From Talinum fruticosum (Eukaryota; Streptophyta; Magnoliopsida; Caryophyllales; Talinaceae): a DNA stretch of 64,000 bases. The notes beneath the pieces were generated by a model, which was not told the origin of the DNA, did not search any database, and saw only the letters and a list, made by a program, of their open reading frames with translations. Both the position numbers and the translations under genes were made by a program. Positions 45,169-57,660 of the stretch are shown in pieces (position 1 is the first letter of the stretch; every line of letters starts with the position of its first letter). The stretch is from assembly GCA_021018815.1 (NCBI GenBank), contig JAITYX010000010.1, forward strand, positions 5,332,001 to 5,396,000. Direction: 5' to 3'.

Positions 45169-48100
45169 CTAGTCCTCGAGGCCATCCCCGATATCCTCGT
45201 CTGCTCCATCCTCCTCGGGGATCTCCTCATCCTCCGGTGCCTCCTCCTCGGGCGAGGACTCAGCCATAGTGCTTGACTCCAAGGCAAGGGTGTTAGAGTA
45301 GAGATCGGAAGCATAGGAAACCCATTTACGAAGCATCTCTTCATCATCACCAAATGAAGGGGAAACCTCCACGAGAAGCTTCCCGGTGGCTATGTCCCTT
45401 CCAGCTGCACCTTCCTCCCGGATGACCTCGAGGCAAGACTCTAGATCCCACTCTCTCCCTTGGGCGGTCTCGAGGTGAGACCCCGGATCATGCTCTCTCC
45501 CTTGGGCAGCTTCTAGTTGAGCCCTCGATTAGCTCCCTCCTCGCGGAGGGGAGAGATAAGGCTCTGTTAGCTTGTCGTACGGATACAAATTAAACCACTA
45601 CTTAGGCTTATAATCAACAATATAGCATAGGAAAGTAGGGATCGAATCCACGAGGAAAGATATAATAACGTGCAAGCTTTAATCTAATTAAATTTACTAC
45701 TCTTAAAAACAAACTACAAAATATAAATTAAAATCAATAACTAAAAATCATACAAAATTATCTAGCAACTAAATAAATAATTTATACAGAATAATAAAAC
45801 TACAGTAACCCTGAAATATGTTTTTATATTTTTTTAGAATAATTAAAACAGAAAACTAAAGCAGAAAATAAACAAATTCTAAAACAGAAAATTAAATAAC
45901 TAAAATTCTGCACTAAAGTAATTACGAAAATAAATACTAAAATTATCCAGAATAATAATACTAATTTTCTAAACCTAACCAGACCCTAAAAATATAAAAG
46001 AAAAATTTAAAATCTAATTTACGAATTTATTTTACTAAAAATCTACAGATAATTAAATTCAAGAATTAAATCTGAAAAATTATCAAATTAATTCTAAAAA
46101 TTCTAAAATTTAATTACATCAAACTAGGACTCTATCTAAACCCTAAAAGAAGATAAAGCATGAAAAATAACAAAAGAAACTATTTTTAAACTAATTTCTA
46201 ACAATCTGACTCAAAAATAATAAAAGCTGACAGAAAAATAATCTGAAAATTAAAATATATAAAGATTTAAAATAAAATAAAAATAAAATTACTAAAACTA
46301 ACCTAAAATACTGATCTTTAGAGGGGGTATAATGAAATTAATAATAAAAGACTATAAATTTATGATTAAAAATTTACAAACCGAAGAAAATAACTAAAAA
46401 GCAAACAAATAATTATCAAAGATATCAAATTTATAAAAACACTTAGTATAATCTATATCCACCATGCAAATTATTATTTATCATCAACACACAAATTGAG
46501 CTGCCCACGAGCTAAGCTGTAGATGACAACCACTAGCGGATCTTGCCCGTTTTTCCTTAGTTATTAGTTTACTTAGGCCTAACCCTAATATAAACCCTAC
46601 TAATATTGATAACCCTAGAACTAGCACTAGAATTTAATCAAATTAGAGCATGAAGTTTTAGAAAAACATCATCTAGCACCTAATAACCAATCTACTAGCA
46701 AATTGATTTAGAAGGATCTATGATAATTTTCTAATTAAAAGAGATGGGTATGAGCCATCCATGATTAATTAGGGTGATACTTATGTCTAAAAGATCAAGC
46801 AATTACGTACTTAAACCCTTTAAACTATCATATGAATTTATATGAAACTAAATAGCGTGCACTCTAATTAATTAGACATAAACTCATAAACATTAAAATC
46901 AAATTATCATAGAATCATGGATCAAATCAATAAGACAATAAAGACCGAAACTTTGTTTCAAAATAAATAACTTAACATGGTTTCAAGTAGATTATACTAA
47001 GTATGAAAAACTACTCACAAACATAATGTAATTTAAAACATATAAACTAAATAAAACTAGCATCTTTAATATTAATCTAACAATAAAAATAGAGTCTTTA
47101 AAATAAAAATTACAATAATTAAATTACTACCATCGTATTACTTGCCATGGTGATGATCAAGATTGTGATGAGGAGAGTTAATGATGATGATGATGAAGAT
47201 GATTATGCGATGGTGGGTGATTAAGCAAGTAGGAGGTGGCAGCAAGAGAAGTTGGGCAACGAATAGAAGTAAGGTGATGGCAGCCGCGGAGAAGCCGTTG
47301 AAAGGCAACGAGAAGAGGGAAGGCGTGAGATGAGGATTGGCGTTGAAGGGCTGTGGGCAGCAGCCAGATGTGATGAGCAACAAGGGGAGTTGTGGACAGC
47401 AGCCAGCCAAGAGGGGCAGCCAGCACGAGCTGAGTGGGACTCCTCCCGGCCTACTCTTTCATGATGATTACAAGTAGTATATATATGGTGAAGGAGCTAG
47501 GGCTATTCCTCTTTCTTCTCTTCTAAGTTTCCTTTTCTCTTCCAATTAGGATTTCATAAAATATAATATCATAAAATAAATATTTTACTACATATTATAT
47601 TTATGGACCGACTTCGAGATATTTTCTTGTATGCTTGTCCGTAGCTAAAAATCTACTTTTAACGACTTTTCTTCTCTTCCCCACTTTATTCGATAATTAC
47701 CTATAAATAGACAAAATAGGATAAATTAGATAAAATAAACTATATAATATAAACTAAATAACTACTAAAAATACGTATAAAATGCGACTTAACGAGGCTC
47801 TCAAGGTTCTCTTTCTCCTTAGAGAGTTTCTTCGAGAGAGCTCTGGAGGGAGGACACTCTTTTATGAAGGTCGGAGGAAAAGGGTTGAGATTTTACGACT
47901 TGAAAAGCCTTGAGAAGAGCACTGTAAAACCAGCGTGTTAGAGCCAAGGATGATGAAAAATACAAGTCAAGAAGAGAAGAACTCTTTTACCTCAACAATT
48001 GCTACAACAATGGCAAAAGCTGGAGGGCGAGTACCCTCACAAGGCAGAATCCCGAACACTTTGAGCAGGTGACCCGTTAGGAGAGCCTTGACTGCAACAT

Positions 48101-49559
48101 CGGTCTCCGGGAAATGGAGAGCCTTGGAAGCGAGTGAGTCCAAGTCAAATCTTCTTACCCCCAGGAGAAGGAAGCTTTCCCTCGGGGAAGAAGGGCTTAT
48201 GGCATCCCTTGAGCGCTTGCTAAAGGTAGAGGAGTCTCGCACTAGCTTCCCTCGACCACGATATTGATGTGAGGAGACGCGAGGAGAGGCTGCATTTCTT
48301 CTCCCTAGCATGAGGTATCTATCGGATGCGGAGATACTCAGCCACAGACATACTCCTCGGGGTGGTGAACCTTACAACTAAGAACAGGCTCCTTGACTAC
48401 ATTGTCATCCTCACTCCAAACGGGGACAACCCATTCCCTGTCCAATTTCTCTACAAAGAAGAAGTTGTACTTTCATCTATAGACCGATGAATCCTCATTT
48501 AGGGCGGTCATTTACCCCTCTTATTTGTGAAGCTATACCAACCTTGCTTACCATCGAGAGAGGCTTTCCTCTGAAGGCCATGAAGGAGGGTGAATGTATC
48601 TAAGTTATAAGGGAGACCCTTCAACTCGCAAATAATGATGAACAAGCAAACAGAGTGCCATGAATCAAGGGATGGACAATCCGAGCCGAAGTTAAGTTGA
48701 ACTTATTGCATATAGATATAATCAAGGGATGGAGTGGAAACCGCACCCCATTATCAAGCGCCGCTTATAAAAAGTGCGTCACCCATGAGGAGGAGACTTC
48801 ACTATATCTCGCTCCGACGTAACAAGCTACTTATAACTAGAAGGAAAAGTATAACGACCGTGGAGCCATGAAGTATGTACCCGAGTCGCTCTGAACCGCG
48901 AGATCAATAAAATAAGAACCCCGTGCCATCACTAAGATCTAACCTCTTAGGTAACACAAAAGACTCCACTAACTTATCTACCCGCTCAAGTGCCATAACG
49001 AAGAAGTGGCCTCATCATTCATTGAAATATCTAGAGATGGAGAGTTACCTTTGGAGTATCCCTCGTACACGAGCTCATCCACGATTTGGGCCTAGCGAGT
49101 AGTCTTAATCCTAGCCATGTCCTCACTATCGGAATCCGAAAATTTGCAACCCATAAATGTAACTTGGCACAGGGAACCATGGCCTTTCCTAACTTCCCAA
49201 GGGTATACCATTTCTTGCATACAACTATTGAGGCTAGGAGTGGGGGACCTTTCATAAAGGTAGTCCGAAGTCGAGGGTGGCGAAACTAAAGGCACGACCT
49301 TATCAACCTTACTAGGTGCACGGACATGCCACCAAGGTATTCGACTAGACTCAACTAACTTTGCAAGAAACCGCGATAAGGTGACTATTAAAGTCCGTGG
49401 AAACCTCTAAATCTGCGAGACACTATAACTTCCCGAGACTCCCCCTATAACATTGTCGCCATTATACCCATCCACGAGGCTTGGCAATTCACTACTCAAC
49501 GAATGATTATTTGATGGACTATCCCACATATTCGCAAACAAATCCTCGGAACTACTCAT
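45169..49559 (-). pseudogene. Antisense ORF of the Tat element, split by an insertion
   Basis: A coding-like series runs on the minus strand, opposite to pol, between integrase and the 3' LTR. It starts at ATG 49559 (MSSSEDLFANMWDSPSNN). At 49295-49031 it has MVYPWEVRKGHGSLCQ and FSDSDSEDMARIKTTR. At 48311-47967 it has RRFDLDSLASKALHFPE and LLKVFGILPCEG. A Glu/Lys/Leu-rich, coiled-coil-like part follows at 47960-47800 and is cut by a 2.2 kb insertion. It resumes at about 45530 and ends in the acidic tail SSPEEEAPEDEEIPEED before a stop near 45169. Extra ORFs, often antisense, are known in this position in Tat elements; their function is unsettled. Several stops and frameshifts break this copy. 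I do not recognise a catalytic domain. Confidence 0.6.
45565..47795. mobile_element. LTR-like or LARD-like insertion, 2231 bp, GGCTC duplication
   Basis: GGCTC stands at 45560-45564 and 47796-47800. The insert begins TGTTAGCTTG and ends CTTAACGA, consistent with a worn TGTTA..TAACA end pair. It is very AT-rich, with repeated AAAACAGAAAATTAAA-like words and no conserved ORF; the Pro/Leu/Ser-rich minus frame at 47138-47426 is not convincing. It interrupts the antisense ORF. Confidence 0.7.
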
Positions 49560-49599
49560 TATTCTAAAACATGCAACAATTTGAAGATTCAAAATTAAA

Positions 49600-50760
49600 G
49601 AGGATGGATGCGAAGGTATACCTCGAAGATCGAATGAAGAGGTTGAAGGCTAGATTCTGCTTGAAGGCTTCTCTCAAATGCACTCTCTCACTTTGAGGCT
49701 TATTTTGTGAAGTGTGGAATGAGGCACAAAAGGAGGGTTAAATAGAGCACATCCTCCGATTAATCGGTACTAAAAGGAGACAGATGCAGTCTCCGGCTTA
49801 GGCTCGAATTTTAGAATTTGAATTTCAAAATTCAAATCAAAAAATTCAAACTTCACAACTCAATCGAGAAAATTAAAAGGAAAAATAAAAATTAAGAATT
49901 AAGGTTTGGAGTGGGGAGGATTGAGATTCGGTTGAAGGGAAGAAGGTTCGGCTGAGGCTGAGGAATCGAGTCTAGGGCGGGACCAGAGTGAGGGAGAGGC
50001 TGGGCGAGAGAGAGAGGTTGGGCTTGTGGAGGGGGACTCGGGAGTCGCGAGTAGGGGGTCATGGGCGAGTGCAGCTGGGCGAGTGAGGAAGCGAAAGAGG
50101 GAGGGGGATTTGGGAGTCGGAGTTGGGAGGGGTTTCTAGGTGAGCGACGAGAGCAAAAGACGGAAGGGTAGCATGAGCAAGGGGCGAGAGTGAGAGAATA
50201 GCGAGAGAGGGGGACAAGGAAGCCGGACTTGGGAGAGGCCTCGAGTGTTAGGCGTGAGGGAAGAAGGAGAAACAGCGAGTGAGCGAGAGAGGGAATGATA
50301 GAGAGAGATGCGGGAGGTAGGATCTCGGGAGTTTTGGGCGGTAGCGTGAAAGTGAGAGGGCCTGGTAGGAGTCCGGGGTCGGGAGGCGGAGTCAAGAGTT
50401 GGGAGGCGGATTCGGGAGTCGGGAGTTGGGAGGCGAAGGTGGGAGTCGGGAGGTGGAGTCGGGAGTCGGGAGGTGGAGTTGGGAGTCGTGAGTCGTAAAA
50501 TTATAAAAAATTAAATTAAAACATCATGTAACTCTGCTAAATTACGAGTGACGAAACGTATCATGTCGGAGCCCGAACGTCTCTCGATGTATAGTAACGA
50601 CTTAGCCTCCGGGAGCTACAAAAAGAGTAACATTTCCACCTTCATAAAGGGACATCCTTTGGAGTTCGAGTCAATTTACACTTAGCGATAACTTAGCCTT
50701 CGGGAGCTATAAACATTGCGTTCTCAATCGCACAAAGGAATGCCCCTTGGAGGTTACGAT
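49600..50760. repeat. GA-rich region with GGGAGTCGGGAG minisatellite, Tat 3' part
   Basis: From about 49900 the plus strand is strongly purine-rich. At 50380-50495 short units of GGGAGTCGGGAG, GGGAGGTGGAGTC and GGGAGTTGGGAGGC type follow each other. ORFs across it (49892-50395 minus, 50295-50498 plus) only translate the repeat. Two looser copies of TTAGCCTCCGGGAGCTA occur at about 50605 and 50693. Confidence 0.75.
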
Positions 50761-50764
50761 TTCT

Positions 50765-51130
50765 CATGCACTTTCAAGCCTCCGGGAGCTGAAAGGTCAG
50801 ATAAAGACCCATGTCATCACGGGCACTCGCACTCCTAACTGAAGGTTAGGGGTCATGCTCTCCGTGGGATGTTCCCTAGCGAGACTCATGCACTTTCAAG
50901 CCTCCGGGAGCTGAAATGTCGCATAAAGACCTATGTCATCATGGGCACTCGTACTCCTAACTGAAGGTTAAGGGGTCATGCTTTTCGTGGGATGTTTCCC
51001 AATGAGAATCATGCACTTTCAAGCCTCCGAGAGTTGAAATGTCGCTTAAAGATCCACAACGGTATCACTATGGGCAAACTCATATTTCTAATATAAGGCA
51101 ACTCGGGGCTTAAACGCCTCAAGGGTCCTA
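50765..51130. repeat. 122 bp tandem repeat, three units, Tat 3' region
   Basis: CATGCACTTTCAAGCCTCC begins units at 50765, 50887 and 51010. Each unit continues with GGGAGCTGAAA, a TCATC(A/G)(C/T)GGGCACTCG part, CTCCTAACTGAAGGTTA and CGTGGGATGTT; the third is incomplete. Tandem arrays in this place are a known trait of Tat and Ogre-like elements and can seed satellite DNA. Confidence 0.9.
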
Positions 51131-52146
51131 GCGGGACCATGGGAGAACTCATCCTCCCTAAGAGATTTGTACACCCTAACGGGAAAAAAGCACCTAATTA
51201 CCACCAAAATTTAGCCCTCCAAGGTTCGAGGGTCGACAAATAAGACTTTCTCGTAAAAAGACCATGGGAGAACCCATCCTCCTCAAGACTCTTTTTATCC
51301 CTAAGGGGCTGGAAGAATCATTCACCGCAAGACTGCCCCAACAAAGGGTTAATAGAAGAAAGAGTGACAAAGTTGAAGAAAGAAACTTCATTCATTTATC
51401 CATTAAAATAAAGACATAAGACATGACGTTACAACAAGATAGAAGCATTGAAAGTACAAGGTAAAAACGAAACGCTACTACGGTGCTCCAACGCCAAGTG
51501 AAGGCCCAGGGGCATATCCTCATTTCTTCTTAGAGAGGTTCTTCTTTTTTTCCTTGAGAAGGTTCCTCCCCTTCTTCTTAGGAAAGTTCCTCCAGCTAGG
51601 GAGAAGAGCGGGAGGAAGGGCCGTCTCTCGACTTGTTGCTCTCCGAGAGAAGGATAAGATGATGAGCTTACACTTGAAGTGGCGCCTCCTCCTGCCACAT
51701 CACTAGCGAGAGGAACTTGGGTTCCTCGTCCGAAGCTCAATAAGGCGATCATGATTGCGCTCTACCTAAGTTTCGAGGAAGTCCTACTCGGGCGCACCAT
51801 AGCTTGAAAAAGTGTATAATGCTCCTTATTGTTTATCAACCCAGCTTCGGAGTGTACTGCAATGAGATACTTATAGAACGTCTCCGCAACAAGGGTTGGG
51901 CGAAGGTGGGTAAGAGCTGCTTGTTCTACCTGATCTCGATCAAAGCGAGGGCATAATCTTTCGGACTCGGTAGAAAGCGCCCGTAGCTCATTTTCTCCAG
52001 GGTAAAAGAAAAGAGGTGAGTAAAGAAATGGAGTTTTACCACTCCCACAAACTCACCCCCTATTTATAGAGGCTTGGGGGATGAAAAATGTAACGGAAGA
52101 TACTTCACATTCTACCTGCCCACCTCGAAAAGTGTACAAGTAAAAT
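51131..52146. other. Tat 3' non-coding region
   Basis: No gene accepted. Minus-strand frames at 51194-51391 and 51429-51752 (Ser- and Arg-rich) have no recognisable domain. CATGGGAGAAC(T/C)CATCCTCC occurs at about 51140 and 51265. Confidence 0.5.
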
Positions 52147-52158
52147 GTGAGGGCTAAA
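52147..52158 (+). promoter_or_regulatory. Polypurine tract of the Tat element
   Basis: GTGAGGGCTAAA directly precedes the TGATACG start of the 3' LTR. It matches the AGGGGCTAA motif found twice at 34600-34710. Confidence 0.7.
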
Positions 52159-52713
52159 TGATACGACAATTTCCCAGACAGCTCTAGCTAATCAACCATG
52201 TCACTAGCCAGCAAAGCCCAATCTGCCATACGGTTGAAGTACAAGCCCAAGTCCACCTTCAAACGAGCCCGGTAAGGCCCAAAATCTGCTAGCGTTAGGG
52301 TTTGTCACCTTATTGCGGTAAAATTACTGCTCTACCCTTCATTTAGTTCTCCTATAAATACTCACCAACCGCCAACATCACATCATATGATAACTTCACT
52401 ACTCCCAAAAACTACTACTCTTAGAAAAATCCTTTATTCTCCCTATCCTAGAGAAAAAGCCTTACCAGCCTCGGTAAGCCACCCAAATCCCTAAAATTTT
52501 CCTTCACGTACATCGAGCAAGATTCTCCTCGATTTGCTCATTCAATAGCGATCACCGACTTCGAGGATCGGAGGGGCGTTTCCGGGATCCACCCTTGAGG
52601 TTTCGCCTTTTTATAGGAATCTGTCACCGCCACGTGGAGTTCATCCGTCCGAGTCACACCGCTACGATAGAAGCATTAAATCCATTCTCTTCGAATCATC
52701 TTCCACTTCAGCA
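52159..52713 (+). repeat. 3' LTR of the Tat element
   Basis: Starts TGATACGACAATTTCC and ends CTTCCACTTCAGCA; homologous to 25604-26155 with many substitutions and a few short indels. Confidence 0.88.
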
Positions 52714-53982
52714 CCCGGTTTCCTACTTGAAACACTTACTATAAGATTTGTTTATCTCATATGCACTTTAGCGTGGCTCACTGCTCTAACAAATGTTGAA
52801 ATCTAGAATAAATATAAAAGTAGAAAAACTATTAACAACAATTGAAGACAAATTAAGTGGCGGGATATTACAAGAGCTCTTTGAGGGAAACATGATGACC
52901 TTCTTCTCAATTTTCACTTTGATACGACCCAATTTGTTAAACTTTGGCATACTTTTAACCGCATCATCTCAACTATAGCATTTTTCTCCAAGAAGCTCTT
53001 AATAACCAATTTTTATAAAATCCCAAATCAGCAAAGTCACTATATTTTTTCATAGGATGCCTTGATATTTTATTTTGGATCATTTCGAAACCCTTTTAAA
53101 ATGAGTGACTTCCATTGCAAGTGGAAGAAGATTTCTTTTAAGATAAAGTACCCTAGCCATTGTTGGCTTGCCCTCCAATTTGATCATTGTGCTTGAACTA
53201 GACTCTACAACAATATTGTTGAAAGAAGAAGATGATCCAACTTCAAAACAAGAAGAGAAAAACATAGATTCCACCAAAGTTTTCGACACTTTTCGGACAG
53301 GAGTCCACAAAACCACCTGCTATTTCCCTTACAACCTCAATTTGTGCAACAAACGACTTAACATCATATTTAGAACATTAAACAAGTATCAAGGTCCGAA
53401 CAAGGTGAGAAAGCAGAGTCATTCTTAGACCAAGAAATGCTTGGTAAGAATTTCGACAACGACATCTATACTAAGTAGGCAAACAATTAAAGTAAATGAG
53501 AATTTTAAAAGTTGTCCAATTTATAATTTCCAGCAATCGAGTTGAGTCGTGATGTATGAACATTCAAAAATATATATCTTATATATTTTTTTTCTAAAAG
53601 CATTTTAACAAAGACAATTCTTTAATTCTTGTACTTGGATACCAAAATGTGTCAAAGATGTCCTTTATTAGCAACTTACCTTATTGTTAACCATGGTATC
53701 ATTTTATGCTTAGGTGCAGCTTAACAAGACTAACATCCATAGCGATATAAAATAGATATGCATTATATTCTTTCAAGTGAAGAGCATGCTCCAATATCTG
53801 CCATAATTTCCTCAGTCCACTAGTGTAAGATGATGTTATTTCGAGTGCAAAACTAGAAAACAATTCCCTCCTAAAAAATTACTGTAAATGATATTTTTTA
53901 ATTTTTTCTCATCAAGGATCTTAAAATAAATAAAATGATACCTAATGTGTATATTCTACTTAAACTTATACCATAATTAGAA
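52714..53982. other. Intergenic DNA, no recognised gene
   Basis: Frames at 52793-52978 (+), 53080-53316 (-) and 53168-53428 (+) overlap and show no known motif. The plus frame has an acidic, Lys-rich stretch (LKEEDDPTSKQEEKN) that could be a gene scrap, but nothing confirms it. Confidence 0.45.
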
Positions 53983-56619
53983 CTAACTATGACTCGCGCG
54001 TTACCGCTATATTAATTCTTTTAATAACTATATGATAATTTAGAAGTATTATTTAATAAATTAATCATCTATTCAACACAATTTAAAAGTATGATCAATA
54101 AATATAAGAGTTGATATCAATAGTAGAGATAAATTTAAGTTTAAAGTATCATTAAAAATATTACATAAGAGTAATATAAGGTAATACGATAAAAATAATG
54201 ATGGTTAAACAATAACATAACTTCAATCAAACTCTACTGCTTGTTTATTTTGGGTAAGTCTATTCGTCAATGCCAAGTAAAGATAGTTTATTTTGGGTAA
54301 GTGTATTCGTCGATGCCAGGTAAAGACAATTTATTTTGGGTAACTTCATATGATCCATGACTGTTATTAGAATTTATAATGTCCAATCATGTATATAAAT
54401 CACGTAATGTCAATTATACCTTAAAAGATAAATCAATAACTTATTTTTTTGCTAATTATAATTTTTAGAAAGCTAAACTAATAAATTTACTCCACAAAAT
54501 GTGAGTAGATTATAGGTACAACCTTTAATTTGGAGCAGCCATCCATCAACTCAAAAGTCAAACTCTTCAACAATAAGCTTCAATATCACTAAACACAACT
54601 CCTTCCCTCTCCCCAAAAAGGCGACGTCAAAGTTGTTGAAGGTCTTGGAGTTGTAAAGAGAAGTTTTAAAAATACAAAAGAATAAAAAGAAAATCATAAA
54701 ATTTATAAATTTACCCTCAATCTCCCACTTCACAAATTAGTGAGAAATTGACGCACCATTATCCCACCCCTTCTCCTTCACGAAATCCAATCTTTGTCCC
54801 TCTTAAAATTCATTAAATCCACCCTCGCCTGCTCAAACCCGCAAAGAGGGAGAGTGATATTGAGAAGAGGGTCTTTCTTGAGAAAGATTACACCAATAAT
54901 GTTGAATCTACAAAATGAAGAAAATAAAAGATTATAATGGATAGATAAAAACTATCTCAAACTTCTACCCTTGCATTGATGCTTAGCTATTTGACTAATT
55001 TGGCCGCTCACTATACAAAACATTGTAAACCTAATTATAATCCAATTGAATAAAACACATAAAAAACCGAAAACCATGTAGCAACATTCTTATTAAAAAA
55101 ATTCAGCAAAGTAAAATCTAATTACAACCTATCAAACACAAAAAAAAAAAAAAAAAACTCAAACACTATAGCAAAATTCTTATTAAAAAAAAAACTTCGG
55201 CAAAGTTAACAATCTTGAAACGGATGTTCACACCTTCAAAAACAAAATATGGATTGATCCCATCTGATAATTTATGCCCAATAATCCTAACTGATTTTAA
55301 AATAATCACAAATACAAAAATCCATTCAAAAAGGATCCCAACAAAATGCCCACGACTTAAAATACAAAATAAAATCACAAAAAATAAAATAAAAAAGCTA
55401 ACAAATTGCAAAACTACCTATATAATCACATATCCATACTAGCATAAAATAACTGGATCATTAATTATCAATTAAAAATAAATAAAATACCTAATAGAGT
55501 AGAAAATAGATACAACAAAGAACAGAGTTGTGAGATATGTAAAAAAGCCACGTAGCTACAATCCCGAACCGATTTAACTTTCAATGCCTAAGTCTGCTCT
55601 AATGATAAAAAATATGCCCAAAAAAATCGTTGGAAAAGAAATTTCTCACAACTATATGTCAATCAATCTCCCACCCCCCAAAAAAGAAAAATAACCGCAT
55701 TATAAATAATCTCTCCCGTCTTAAAATCCTCCTCTCCGCAGACTTGAGACCATTGAGTCCTTCCTTTCGGTGAACATAGACCTTGAATAAGGGATATGAT
55801 TGTTAAATCCATAAAATAAGAGATAATTTTTGAGGGGAATAGATCAAACTCGAAAAAATAACTGAACCATTTTCACCGGAGAAGTTTCAATAAGATGGAC
55901 AAATTGAACCTTTTCTTCATCTTCAATCTCTCTTACTTTCGCTACTCTCTCACTTTCTCCGGAATTGCGTCGTTCGCTGCTATCACTGCTAGTCGTCTTT
56001 CTCATTTGGGGTCGGGCTAGTTCTGGTTGCCTCTCCCCTATCCTCTGTCGTCACTTCCTCACCGCCTCTCGCTAGTCGCCAACCCTTCTCTCATCTCGCT
56101 GCTTCACGCGCTAAATTGGTAGTCGTTGGCTTGCTGCTCATCTCTCTCGCTCGGGGCAAGTTCTGGCTTGGCCTCTCTCTCGCTGGCTTGCCCCCTTTAT
56201 CGCCGCTTCGTCGCGTGGGGAGCACTTATTAAGAGGAGAGGGAGAGAAGGAGAGAGAGGGGCATGAGTTAAGATGAGAGGGAGGGGAAGTTAGTAAAAAA
56301 TGAACAATTAAGTGAAAGAGGGTGGGGAGAGAGAGAGAGAGTCATCTAAAAATTGAGAGAGTTACGTGGAGGGAGAGACAGAGAGAGACGAGAGAGAGAG
56401 TTTAGATTGAATAAGCAATTATAGTAGTGGGAAGTTACTGAAAAGAGAGATTTGGAGGGAGGGCGATAACGTGAGAAGGCGGATGCAACCGTTGAATAGA
56501 GAGAGGGAATAATGAGGTGAAATCAAGAAAATGTAATTAAGGGATGAGATTAAACTTCATTAATTAATCAATGACTATTAAGAAGTTTAGTCAACCCAAC
56601 TTTGTTTTTATAGTATAAC
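53983..56619 (-). mobile_element. Helitron-like element A, non-autonomous
   Basis: Read on the minus strand it begins at 56619 with TTATACTATAAAAACAAAG and ends at about 53983 after a weak hairpin (GCG-GTAA-CGC at 53998-54007) and CATAGTTAG. AGTCAACCCAACTTT near the 5' end is shared with element B. The right end touches the 3' end of B. No helicase. The body has a GA-rich part at 56220-56510 as in the other members. The left end deviates from CTRR, so it is the least certain boundary. Confidence 0.55.
54243..54345. repeat. Tandem repeat of about 44 bp, 2.3 units
   Basis: TTTATTTTGGGTAAGT, TATTCGTC(A/G)ATGCCA and GTAAAGA(T/C)A repeat from 54243, 54287 and 54330. Confidence 0.85.
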
Positions 56620-57534
56620 TAGCTAATACCGCGCGTTACGGCGGATTAAATTTTGAATAAAATGACGCATTAAAACAATTTCTAAATATTCACTATTAGA
56701 ATCCAATTCTCAAAGATTTATTGCAACACACGGATCTTATCTAGTAAAATAAAATAAAAACAGAGTAATTTAAGCATAACAAACTATATCTAATCCATTC
56801 ACTCACCCCCAAACCGTAAAAATGAGGGCTCGTACAACAATTAAGTACATCATGAACTCAATGGTATACATGCCATTACTATTGGGGGGAGAAAACTATC
56901 AAAGGAGGGGTAGGGATAGAAAAATTTGCAAAGGAAAAAGAATATAATGCCCAACACTATTCATATAAATTTCAATAGAGAACAACGAAAAGAAACTTTC
57001 AAATTTCAGACATATGAGAGTATATTTCATTCAATCTAAATATATTTCATATCGGATCATTAAATAACTTAGAACTACTAAATAACTTAGAACTGAATAA
57101 AAAAACTCAAAACAGATCAAAATATAGGTAAATCAAGAGCAGGGATTTAGCTCAGTAAAAAATACTCAAAATAGATTTAAGTACGGATAAAATTGCTTGG
57201 ACAATACCACAAAAGCATCATAAAAGAATCGGAATCTTAGTCTCATCTAGATGAGGATAAAAGTTATCAGCTTTTACATAAACAAGTACAATGTTGAGGT
57301 ACACACCTTGGTCAAGAGTATATCCTTTGCTAGTTTATAATTGCAAAAAGGCCCAAACATCATAAACTAAAATCGAAATCTTATCCAAGATGGTTAGATG
57401 AAGAATGACTTCAAAAATCAAAATCGTATAAACCAAATCAAGGGGTAGAAGATTCCATCCTTCCCCCGATTTTTCTGATTTCATATCAATAAGTAAATCC
57501 CATATTTTTGAGAAGATAACCTAGATGTGAGTAC

Positions 57535-57660
57535 ATAATGGTAGAACAGAAGCATTACTACTTGCCTTGAGGCTAGTCCGACGCTACCGAAACCAAGTGT
57601 GAATCGACTTGAAGAGGGTATCCTGCACGGAGATATCCAATTTCATACTTGAATGAGTAT
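57535..57660. repeat. Block shared with 4045-4170
   Basis: GAAGCATTACTACTTGCCTTGA and AGATATCCAATTT occur in both places, same strand and spacing, with scattered substitutions. It links the two Helitron-like regions. Confidence 0.8.

Larger units (their letters stand above)
25604..52713 (+). mobile_element. Tat-lineage Ty3/gypsy retrotransposon expanded by nested insertions
   Basis: LTRs of 552 and 555 bp lie in the same orientation at the two ends. A primer-binding site follows the left LTR and a polypurine tract precedes the right one. The order gag, protease, RT, RNase H, a second RNase H, integrase, then an antisense ORF and tandem repeats before the 3' LTR is the plan described for the Tat lineage. 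Four insertions interrupt it: 27199-29226, 32919-33468, 34746-44896 and 45565-47795. Without them and their duplications it measures about 12.1 kb, a normal Tat size. The LTRs differ at many sites by eye, so the element is old. Target duplications were not matched (CTTAC before, CCGGT after), perhaps through later change at an end. Confidence 0.85.

Noticed and set aside
49892..50395. 167-codon Pro/Ser/Leu-rich minus-strand frame
   Set aside because: Translation of a purine-rich minisatellite region; repetitive composition and no start context or domain.
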